In this document: in pieces, positions 25,569-33,315 of the stretch
Layout of the letters: every line of letters starts with the position of its first letter
Position numbering within the stretch: position 1 is the first letter of the stretch
Assembly (NCBI RefSeq): GCF_003054705.1
Contig: NZ_QAYX01000019.1
Span: 310,001 to 374,000 of the forward strand
Origin: Opitutus sp. ER46
GTDB taxonomy: Bacteria > Verrucomicrobiota > Verrucomicrobiia > Opitutales > Opitutaceae
Direction: 5' to 3'
Length of the DNA stretch: 64,000 nt
The notes under the pieces: model-generated
The model's input: only the letters and a program-made list of their open reading frames with translations
What the model was told of the DNA's origin: nothing
Databases searched by the model: none
Translations under genes and position numbers: made by a program

Positions 25569-27671
25569 TCACGACGGGTATACGAATCGACATTCCACTG
25601 TGGTGCCCGCGCTGGGTTGCGAGGTGATGTTCAGTGTGCCTCCGATCATCGCCGCGCGGTAGGGCATGAGATGGAGACCACTGCTCGGCCGATGCTTCAC
25701 CTCGGGATCGAAGCCGCAGCCGTCGTCCTCAATGCGAAGCACTTTGTTTTCCTGCGAAAAATCCAGGGTCACGGTGATGTGCTGCGCGCCCGAGTGCTTC
25801 ACCGCGTTGTTGATCGCCTCTTGCGCGATCCGGTACAGGTGCAGCGCCACCGTCGAGTCACAAGGTGGCATCGTGCCGGCCGAGACAAAGCGGCAGTCCG
25901 TGTTGTGCATCCGCTGCACCTGGTAGGTCAGGTCCTCCAGCGCCGTGTCGAGGCCGGCCGTTTCGAGCTGCACCGGACACAGGCCGCGCGCGAGCGCCCG
26001 CGTCTGCGCGATTGCCTCCTGCACCAGGCTGGAAATCGTAGCCGCCTCCTCCGCCTCCGAACGCTGGTTGGCGCTGAGTTTGTCGCGCAAGGCCGCGCTC
26101 AGGCAGGAGATGCCGGTAAGGTACTGGCCAAGGCCGTCGTGCAGGTCACTGCCGATGCGGTTTTTCTCCACGTCGCTCACGCGCAGCAGTTCCCGCTCGA
26201 TCATTTTCCGCTGCGTGATGTCGCAGCCGAAGAACAGCGCCCCGCGGTCGAGTTCGTGGTCAAAAAAGAGGAACACGTCCGCGAACCACTCGGTGTCCTC
26301 GTAGCGCGACGTCAGCACCGAGTTGACCGCCCCGCCCGCCAACGCTTCCGCCACCGAGGGCTGGAGCTGCGGATAGAGGTCGGCGAGCCGGCGACCGATA
26401 ATCGCCTCGGGATTCATGCCGTACTGCTCGAGCTTCTGGCCCTGCGCCTCGACGACCACGCCGTCCGGATCCAGGCGCCCCACCACCATGGGCAGGTTCG
26501 CCACGAGCCCGTTCAGCAACTGGCTCTTCTGCTTGATGGCCTTCTCCGCCTCGACCCGTGCCGTGACGTCGATGGTGAAGCCCATCGCACCGGCCCCCCG
26601 GCTCCGGTCGAAGCGATAATAGTTCTCGAAGTGGCAGGTCTTGTCGCCCTGCGTCACTTCCGACGTGAAGTTCGCCGACCCGCCGCCCAGCGCCTGCTGG
26701 ATCGAGGTCTCCGCCTGCGGGAACAGCGAGAAAATGCTCGCCCCGTTCAATTCGTTGTCGCGCAACCCGAGCGCCGCCAGCGCCTGGCCCCGCGCCTCGC
26801 GGATCGTGCCGTTCTCATCCACCCGCGCCACCGCCACGGGCAGCGTCGCGAGCATGCCGTTCAGAAATTCCGACGTCTTGCGGAGCGCCTCCTCCGCATT
26901 GATGCGGGTTGTAATGTCGATCGCCGCGAGGCCCTGCAGCGCCCGCCCGTTCTGCTCCACCATCGGGAACGAACTGATCAGCCAGTGCCGGTTCGCATGG
27001 TAGAAATGCGTCGGCACCTCCGCCGCTCCGCCGTGCTGCTGGAACCGTACGATGGCTTCGACCGTGAAGTGCCGGCTGAAAATCTCGTTCTGGAACAGCA
27101 GCGCCGAGGTCGTCTCGTCGTAGATGCACACCGCGCAGGGCACGCTGCGCATGAAGAGCTGCAGTTGCGCCTGGCTTTGCCGCAGCGCCGAGAGCATCGC
27201 CGCATGACTCCGCGAGTACCGGATCGCCCGCTCCAGCCGCGTCGTGTCGAGCGACGACTTGCACAGGTAATCCGCCGCGCCCGCGTCCAGCGCCGCCTGG
27301 TCCACCTCGGGATTCTCCGAGCCGGTCAGCAGGATGATCGGCATCTCGCAGGAGTCGGCCTGCAGTTTGCGCAGCAGATCCAGGCCCGTCGTGCCGGCGA
27401 GCCGGTAGTCAAAGAGCCCGACATCGGGCCGGCGCTCACGGATCGCCTCCAGCGCCGCCTCCTCGGTGGGCGCCCACTCCAGCTCGTATTGGAAGGTCAC
27501 GCTCTTGCCCAACAGGACCTTTACGAAGGCAAAATCATCCTCGTTGTCATCGAGCACCAGCACGCGCACGAGCGCGCCCCGCGCCCCGCGACGCGGACCC
27601 AGCGCGCCGAGCTTCAGCGGCGGCAGCGCCGTGGGCGCCAGGGCGGGAGAAACGGCATCCGAAATCTTCAT
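25569..27671 (-). CDS. hybrid sensor histidine kinase: receiver, PAS repeats, HisKA_3, HATPase
   Basis: A 700-residue cytosolic kinase with no evident transmembrane segment. An N-terminal receiver domain (about 35-155) has Asp88 in VGLFDYRLAG and Lys138 in YLCKSS. PAS-like domains follow (about 165-480, three by repeated patterns such as FLNGMLATLPVAVARVDENG and LLNGLVANLPMVVGRLDPDG). The NarX/DesK-type dimerisation and phospho-acceptor segment NRIGSDLHDGLGQYLTGIS has His511. The ATPase domain has EAINNAVKHSG and EDDGCGFD. With the receiver first, it probably receives a signal from another kinase. The next gene encodes a NarL-type regulator. I start at MKISDAVSPAL; the open frame upstream has no family similarity. 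Confidence 0.9.
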   Translation of the reverse strand: MKISDAVSPALAPTALPPLKLGALGPRRGARGALVRVLVLDDNEDDFAFVKVLLGKSVTFQYELEWAPTEEAALEAIRERRPDVGLFDYRLAGTTGLDLLRKLQADSCEMPIILLTGSENPEVDQAALDAGAADYLCKSSLDTTRLERAIRYSRSHAAMLSALRQSQAQLQLFMRSVPCAVCIYDETTSALLFQNEIFSRHFTVEAIVRFQQHGGAAEVPTHFYHANRHWLISSFPMVEQNGRALQGLAAIDITTRINAEEALRKTSEFLNGMLATLPVAVARVDENGTIREARGQALAALGLRDNELNGASIFSLFPQAETSIQQALGGGSANFTSEVTQGDKTCHFENYYRFDRSRGAGAMGFTIDVTARVEAEKAIKQKSQLLNGLVANLPMVVGRLDPDGVVVEAQGQKLEQYGMNPEAIIGRRLADLYPQLQPSVAEALAGGAVNSVLTSRYEDTEWFADVFLFFDHELDRGALFFGCDITQRKMIERELLRVSDVEKNRIGSDLHDGLGQYLTGISCLSAALRDKLSANQRSEAEEAATISSLVQEAIAQTRALARGLCPVQLETAGLDTALEDLTYQVQRMHNTDCRFVSAGTMPPCDSTVALHLYRIAQEAINNAVKHSGAQHITVTLDFSQENKVLRIEDDGCGFDPEVKHRPSSGLHLMPYRAAMIGGTLNITSQPSAGTTVECRFVYPS

Positions 27672-27972
27672 GGGCACGACGAAGTCCAAGCCGACGAAAT
27701 ACGCTGCGGTTCCTGGTTTGTCCAACGCCCCGCCAAAATCCGGGTTTTGGCCAGGGGCTCCGGAGCATGCGTCCGCCGGGGAAACATGCAACTCGGGTTT
27801 CGGGAGGGAGACAGTGGAATCATGCGGAACAAAGCAGCGGCATGGACGTTTGCAGGAGAAAACCCACCGCCACATGACGGTATCATCCGCCGCGCCATCG
27901 TCACAATCAGGACCCCGCCCGGCAGCGCCATCGGGCGAATTCCTACTTGGCCCCGCACGGGGTTCCCGCCCC
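27672..27972. other. intergenic region, no gene seen
   Basis: The 301-bp divergent gap between the histidine kinase and a DUF4142 gene has only shadow frames. No repeats or clear promoter stand out. Confidence 0.4.
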
Positions 27973-28584
27973 ATGGTGCGTCCTCGAACTGCGGCCCAGG
28001 ATGCGGGTGTGTTCGCTCTTCGGATTAGCCCTCCCCTCCCGCTGGCCGTGATGGCCCTGGCCGCCGTCTGCGCGCCCTCGGCGGGAGCCCAGCCGGTGGC
28101 ACCGCCCACCGGCGCCAGCACCGCCGCGGCCGAGCGCGAAGCCGCCGCGAGCTCGCTCCGCCCACTCGAACGCGACTTCGTGCTCGCCAGCGTCAGCAAT
28201 GCCCGGACCCAGGCCGAGTTGTCGCGCCTCGCCGTCAGCCAGGCCACCGCGAGCGCGCTGCGCGACTTCGCCCAGCAAGTCGCCGCCGACTACAGCGACA
28301 TCAATCGTTCCCTCGAAACGCTCGCGCGGCGCAAGGCGCTGCCGGTGCCGCTGCAGCCGGTGTCGTTTTCCGAGCGCTACCGGGCGTTCGCAGAACGCAG
28401 CGGCGCGGCCTTCGACCGCGCGTACCTGCTCGAGGCGACCACCGCCAGCCAGCACGCCCTCCGGCTGTGCGAGGACGCCGTACGCCATGCCCGAGACCCG
28501 GACGTCCGCGATCTCGCCGGCCGCATGCTGCCCACGCTGCGCGAGCACGTGAACCTCACCACCCAGCTCCTCAAGGATCTGTAG
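27973..28584 (+). CDS. secreted DUF4142-family protein
   Basis: A protein of about 203 residues with a hydrophobic export signal (LPLAVMALAAVCAPSAGA) and an alpha-helical domain of the DUF4142 type: RDFVLASVSNARTQAELSRL, ALRDFAQQVAADYSDINRSL and DRAYLLEATTASQHAL. This family forms a ferritin-like helical bundle of unknown function and is common in periplasm and outer-membrane contexts. The true start is uncertain: ATG 27973, GTG 28009 or ATG 28051 all lie in frame, and the last would shorten the signal. It is divergent from the kinase. Function is unknown. Confidence 0.75.
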   Translation: MVRPRTAAQDAGVFALRISPPLPLAVMALAAVCAPSAGAQPVAPPTGASTAAAEREAAASSLRPLERDFVLASVSNARTQAELSRLAVSQATASALRDFAQQVAADYSDINRSLETLARRKALPVPLQPVSFSERYRAFAERSGAAFDRAYLLEATTASQHALRLCEDAVRHARDPDVRDLAGRMLPTLREHVNLTTQLLKDL

Positions 28585-28629
28585 GTGACGCGTGGGGCGC
28601 GCGACACCACCGGCCGCCCTTCGCCATCG

Positions 28630-28860
28630 TCAGAAGAGCTGCAACTCATGGCCTTCGTGGCGCAGCGCCCGCCGCGCCTCCGTGCGCCAGACCCACAACT
28701 GCAGCTCGGCCTCGCGGGCATAGACCTTCGCCTGCTCCGGCGGCTCTCCTTCCTTCCGAGCAATCTCAGCAGCATAGGACGCAATCTCCTCGGGCGACGG
28801 GTGAGCGGAAGGGGAAAAGAGACTTTGAGCGGAACGTACTCGGGAAGCGGAGGGTTTCAT
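28630..28860 (-). CDS. small DUF2934-like protein
   Basis: A 76-residue protein with SPEEIASYAAEIARKEGEPP followed by a Glu/Ala-rich helix (AKVYAREAELQLWVW). This resembles the short DUF2934 helical motif (P-x-x-E-x-I-x-x-x-A-Y-x-I-x-x-x-x-G). The start is the ATG giving MKPSASRVRSAQ; further upstream the frame is open but without similarity. It is convergent with the DUF4142 gene, 45 bp apart. Function is unknown. Confidence 0.6.
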   Translation of the reverse strand: MKPSASRVRSAQSLFSPSAHPSPEEIASYAAEIARKEGEPPEQAKVYAREAELQLWVWRTEARRALRHEGHELQLF

Positions 28861-29130
28861 GGCGAACACCGAACGGATTTGGGAGGGGTTGAAGCATGGA
28901 AGGCGGTAAGCCGACCGGGATAGCTGGAGATCGGCACCTTCGTCACCGCGGCCAACCACTTAACCACTTGCGCAGGCGCCCGCCAATCCGGCGCCCCGCC
29001 GTTTCCCGCTTGCGGCAATCTCCGATGGCGAGTCGGAGCCGCGGGGGCCCCGCCCCGTGGCAGGTTGCCACCGTTCCCTTTCGCGGGAGCGGCCCCATTT
29101 TGCTTCCGCCGACACGCGTTACCTTGCCGT

Positions 29131-29568
29131 ATGCCACTTCGAAAAATTCCCCAGACCCAAGGGCCCAAGATCAACCTGCACGGCCGGGGCACCGGCGGCT
29201 TCACCAAGGGTGACGTCGAACGGCGCGCCAAGGAGCTCGCCGAAATCGACAATCGCCTGGTCGTCAGCAACGAGGACCGCGAACGCGCCCGCGCCGAGCT
29301 CCTCGACCGCCATCTGCCGGAGGCCCTCAACGAGGACGCCGACACCTCCCGCACGATGTCCCGCGATCCAAGCGATCCTGCCTCCTCCCGCGGACACCAG
29401 GTTCCCAACTACATTGAGGCCGACGAGGAGACCTCCCTGCAACGTCTGGCCCTCGACGGGGTTGAGGAGGCGCAGCACGACCAGATGACCGCCGCGCGCT
29501 CGACCGAGGAGCCGTTTCGCTCCCAACCCAAGTCCCGCTCGCGTCGCCGGCCCCCGGGCCAATCCTGA
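29131..29568 (+). CDS. hypothetical charged protein
   Basis: A 145-residue hydrophilic protein with no signal peptide or membrane segment. It starts MPLRKIPQTQGPKINLHGRG and has a charged helical middle (KGDVERRAKELAEIDNRL) and a basic C-terminus rich in Ser/Arg/Pro. I do not recognise the family. The codon pattern and length are consistent with a real gene, and no competing frame on this stretch looks better. It is followed by the glycosidase gene 140 bp later on the same strand. Confidence 0.5.
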   Translation: MPLRKIPQTQGPKINLHGRGTGGFTKGDVERRAKELAEIDNRLVVSNEDRERARAELLDRHLPEALNEDADTSRTMSRDPSDPASSRGHQVPNYIEADEETSLQRLALDGVEEAQHDQMTAARSTEEPFRSQPKSRSRRRPPGQS

Positions 29569-29708
29569 ACGCTCGGCCCCACCGCGGCGTGGCCGGCCGC
29601 TTCCGTATCCGCCACCGCCGGCCTGCCGCGTCGCCGGTTCAACGCGACCGCAAAAATCGTGCCCGGCAGGGATCAACTGCTTCCCGCGCCGGACAATGCC
29701 GCGGTGGT

Positions 29709-31970
29709 ATGCTTCTCAACTCCTGGCCGATTCGTGTCCTGATCAGCCGCGCCGCACGCGCTTACGGGTTCCTCGATCCCGTGAAGCTCGTCGCCAAGAT
29801 TCGCAGCTTCGCCCAGCCCTCCGAATTCTCGGAGCCCATCGAGCTGCTCCGCGCCGGCATGCTCTTCCACGCCCGCGGCCTCGTGAACACCAAGGCCATC
29901 CAGAACAACCTCGACTGGATCTGGCCCTACTGGGTCGAGCGCCAGTTCAACCCCGCCGACGAATCCTTCATTCCGCGCGCGTTCTCCTTCAGCCACATCA
30001 ATCTCACCCACCGCAACTGGACCGCCGTCGGGCTGCCCGACGTTCCGTTTTACCCGATCGTCGATCCGCGCGGGCTTGTCACCCCGCTCTTCGACGGCTG
30101 GTCGCTCGACTTTTGGCTCCTCCCCACCCGCCAACAGATTCTCGCTCCGGCCCGGCTCCCGGAGTTTTCCCAGCAGCTCGCCTGCGACCCCAACCTCCAC
30201 GTCCGCTCCACCGCCCGCTGGGGTGATATCTCGCTCGAGATGGATGTCGCCCTCGCGCTCCACAACCTGGAGCCGCACTGCACCGTGAGCCTCAGCCCCG
30301 TCGGCCTGCGCGAGGGCTTCGTCGCAGTCTCGCTGCGCCCGTACAACCCCGAGGGGATTAGCTTCGTGGAAAAGGTCGCCGTGTCCGCCGATGGCGGCGG
30401 CTGGATCGTCAACGGCCGGCATCCCGTCCTCTTCGACCGGCGCCCCGAGCAGATCATTCTCTCGACCTACACCCACGGCGACGCCTCCCACCGACTCACC
30501 GAACCGGTGCCGGAAACCACTGTGAGCTGTAGCGTCGGGATGGCCACCGCCGTCGCCCTCTTCCGAATCGACGGCCTCCGCGAACATCCGCTCGAGGTCC
30601 GCACGCCGATCTACAACGAGCTCGAGCCCAACAAGCGCCCGGTCGTCACGCGGCCCGTGTCGTGGGCCGACGCGCGCTCGCGCTTCTCCGCGCTGCGCAT
30701 CTCCGACCCGCGGCTGCAGCGGCTCTACGATCTCGCGGTGGCCAATCTGGTGCTGCACGCGCCGCGCGAGGTCTATCCCGGTCCCTACACGTACAAGCGG
30801 TTCTGGTTTCGTGACGCCGCCTTCATCCTGCACGCGATCCTCGCCCTCGGGGATATCGAGCGCACCCGGCGTACGCTCGCGCTTTTCGCCCCGCGCCAAC
30901 GTCACGACGGCTATTTTCTCTCGCAGGAGGGCGAATGGGACTCCAACGGCGAGGCGATCTGGATCTACCACCGTTTTGCCCAGCTCACCGGCGAACCGCT
31001 CCCGGAACCCTGGCTCAACGCCATCGAGAAGGGCGCGCGCTGGATCATCCGCAAACGGCTGCCCGCCGACAGCGGCCTGCCCGAGGCGGGCCTCCTCCCC
31101 GCAGGGTTCAGCGCGGAGCACCTCGGTCCAAACGACTTTTACTACTGGGACGACTTCTGGGGCGTCGCCGGGCTGCGCTGCGCCGCGGACCTCCTCCGCG
31201 ATCGCGCGCCCGACACCGCGATCGAGTTCACCCGCGCCGCCGCCAATTTCATGGCGACGATCGAGCGGTCGTTCCCCCAGAGCCCCCATCGCCGCTTTCC
31301 CGGTGCCATCCCGGCTTCGCCGCGCCGGCGGATGGATTCCGGCGCCATCGGATCGATCGTCGCCGACTACCCGCTGCAACTCTTCACCCCGCGCGATCCA
31401 CGGATCCTCAAGACCGCCGACTACCTCCGCGATCACAGCAGCTTCGAGGGTGGCTTCTTCCAGAACATGATCCACTCGGGCATCAACGCGTACCTCACGC
31501 TGCATCTCGCGCAGGTGCGGCTCCGCGCCGGTGAGGTCGAGGCCGCCCATCAGCTCATCAACCGCGTCGCCGATCTCGCGTCGCCCACCGGGCAGTGGCC
31601 CGAGGCCATCCACCCTCGCACCGGCGGCGGCTGCATGGGCGACGGCGAACACATCTGGGCCGCCGCCGAGTGGGCGCTCATGCTGCGCGCCTGTTTCGTC
31701 CGCGAAGAGGATGACGGGCTCGTGGTCGCGCCTGGTGTGCCGCCGGCGTGGTGGCGCGACGAGCCCGCGACCTTCAGCCGGACCCTGACACGGTATGGAG
31801 AGGTTTCCGTCGAGGTCGCGCCGGCAGCCGCCGGCCGGGCCGTCGTCACCGTCAAGGGCAACTGGCGCGGCGCCCCGCCCCACCTGGTGATTGCCCTGCC
31901 CGGCGCCCGGCCGCAGGCGCGCCGCGCCGCCGGCCCGCGGGAGGAATTCCACCTGGAGGTCGCCCCATGA
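29709..31970 (+). CDS. six-hairpin glycosidase, glycogen-debranching-like
   Basis: A 753-residue protein with no clear signal peptide. The first half is a beta-rich domain. The second half is an (alpha/alpha)6 barrel: YGPYTYKRFWFRD-like segment (PGPYTYKRFWFRDAAFIL), QEGEWDSNGEAIW and YYWDDFWGVAGL. These resemble amylo-alpha-1,6-glucosidase and related six-hairpin glycosidases, but motif conservation is not enough to name a substrate. The ATG giving MLLNSWPIRVLISR is preferred over the longer frame upstream, which is Arg-rich. The stop TGA overlaps the ATG of the following glycosyltransferase (ATGA), so they are translated together. It is the first gene of a three-gene cluster. Confidence 0.72.
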   Translation: MLLNSWPIRVLISRAARAYGFLDPVKLVAKIRSFAQPSEFSEPIELLRAGMLFHARGLVNTKAIQNNLDWIWPYWVERQFNPADESFIPRAFSFSHINLTHRNWTAVGLPDVPFYPIVDPRGLVTPLFDGWSLDFWLLPTRQQILAPARLPEFSQQLACDPNLHVRSTARWGDISLEMDVALALHNLEPHCTVSLSPVGLREGFVAVSLRPYNPEGISFVEKVAVSADGGGWIVNGRHPVLFDRRPEQIILSTYTHGDASHRLTEPVPETTVSCSVGMATAVALFRIDGLREHPLEVRTPIYNELEPNKRPVVTRPVSWADARSRFSALRISDPRLQRLYDLAVANLVLHAPREVYPGPYTYKRFWFRDAAFILHAILALGDIERTRRTLALFAPRQRHDGYFLSQEGEWDSNGEAIWIYHRFAQLTGEPLPEPWLNAIEKGARWIIRKRLPADSGLPEAGLLPAGFSAEHLGPNDFYYWDDFWGVAGLRCAADLLRDRAPDTAIEFTRAAANFMATIERSFPQSPHRRFPGAIPASPRRRMDSGAIGSIVADYPLQLFTPRDPRILKTADYLRDHSSFEGGFFQNMIHSGINAYLTLHLAQVRLRAGEVEAAHQLINRVADLASPTGQWPEAIHPRTGGGCMGDGEHIWAAAEWALMLRACFVREEDDGLVVAPGVPPAWWRDEPATFSRTLTRYGEVSVEVAPAAAGRAVVTVKGNWRGAPPHLVIALPGARPQARRAAGPREEFHLEVAP

Positions 31971-33289
31971 AAGTCTGCATGATGACCAACACCTACCTGC
32001 CGCACGTGGGCGGGGTCGCGCGGTCCGTCAGCACCTTCGCGCACGAGTTTGTCCGTCTCGGCCATGAGGTGCTCGTCGTCGCGCCCAACTTCGACGGCAA
32101 GCCGCTCCCACCCGAGCGCGAGGCCATCGTCGAACGCGTGCCCTCCCTGCAGAACTTCAACGGCAGCGACTTCTCCGTACGCCTCCCGTTTGCCGCCGCG
32201 CTTTCGGAGCGCATCGACGCTTTCCAGGCCGACATCATCCACGCGCATCACCCTTTCCTGCTCGGCGACACCGCGCTCCGCGTCGCGCTGAACAAGAACG
32301 TGCCCATCGTCTTCACCCACCACACCCGCTACGAGGACTACACCCACTACGTGCCGTTCTCCGAAACGCTCCGCGAGGTCGCGATCGAGCTGCCCACGCA
32401 CTTTGCCAACCTCTGCGATGGCGTCATCGCCCCCAGCGAGAGCATCGCACGCCTGATTCGAAAGCGTGGCGTGACGGCGCCAATGACAGTCGTGCCCACC
32501 GGGATCGACGTGGCGGCGTTTGCCCAGGCCAACCGCGCCCGCGGCCGCACGCGCCACGGCATTTCCGCCGACGCGTTCGTCGTCGGCCACGTCGGCCGGC
32601 TCGCCCCGGAGAAGAACCTGCCGTTCCTGGGCGAGGCGGTCGCGCTCTTCCTGCGCGAGCACCCCCACGCCCGCTTCCTCGTCATCGGCGACGGCCCCGG
32701 GCGCGCGGAGCTCGAGGCGCAGTTCACCGCGCACGGCGTGCGTGAGCAGTTGATCCTCGCGGGCAAGCGCACCGGCGCCGCCCTGCGCGAGGCGTACCGC
32801 GCGATGGACCTGTTTGCCTTCGCCTCCCGCAGCGAAACGCAGGGCATGGTCGTCGCCGAAGCCATGGCCGCCCACCTGCCCGTCGTCGCCCTCAACGCGT
32901 CCGGGGTTCGCGAAGTCGTCGACGCCGGCAACGGCGAACTGCTGCCCGCCACGGCGACCTCCGCCGACTTCGCCGCCGCCCTGCAAGCGCTCGCGGATGA
33001 TCCCGGGCGGCGCGGCGCCCTCGCCACCGGCGCGGCGACGGCCGCACACGCATTTTCCCGGGAGCGCAGCGCCGCCCGCGTGCTCGCGTTCTACGAAGAA
33101 ATCCGCCGCGCCACCCGCGCCCGCCGGCTCCTGCACGACCTCCACCCGTGGGCCGCGCTCCTCCAACGGGTCGGACTCGAGTGGGACATCCTCTCCGCCC
33201 GCACCCAGACACTCGCCGCCGCCGTGTTCAGCGACAAGGAGAGCACCGACAACAAGCCGGCCGAGCCCACCGCGGCGGCCGGTCGCTGA
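31967..33289 (+). CDS. GT4-family glycosyltransferase
   Basis: A 440-residue retaining glycosyltransferase of the GT-B fold. It starts MKVCMMTNTYLPHVGGVARS, with the acceptor-side Gly-rich loop, and has IIHAHHPFLLG in the N-terminal domain. The donor-side domain carries VVPTGIDVAAF, VGHVGRLAPEKNLPFL and SRSETQGMVVAEAM, the E-x7-E type signature. The closest known activities are lipid glycosyltransferases such as diacylglycerol glucosyltransferase, or mannosyltransferases. A good ribosome-binding site (GGAGG) lies 8 bp before the start, and ATGA overlaps the upstream gene. The acceptor is unknown; a lipid is inferred from the adjacent phosphodiesterase fusion. Confidence 0.88.
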   Translation: MKVCMMTNTYLPHVGGVARSVSTFAHEFVRLGHEVLVVAPNFDGKPLPPEREAIVERVPSLQNFNGSDFSVRLPFAAALSERIDAFQADIIHAHHPFLLGDTALRVALNKNVPIVFTHHTRYEDYTHYVPFSETLREVAIELPTHFANLCDGVIAPSESIARLIRKRGVTAPMTVVPTGIDVAAFAQANRARGRTRHGISADAFVVGHVGRLAPEKNLPFLGEAVALFLREHPHARFLVIGDGPGRAELEAQFTAHGVREQLILAGKRTGAALREAYRAMDLFAFASRSETQGMVVAEAMAAHLPVVALNASGVREVVDAGNGELLPATATSADFAAALQALADDPGRRGALATGAATAAHAFSRERSAARVLAFYEEIRRATRARRLLHDLHPWAALLQRVGLEWDILSARTQTLAAAVFSDKESTDNKPAEPTAAAGR

Positions 33290-33315
33290 GTTTCGCTCCT
33301 CCCTGACTTCAAACG

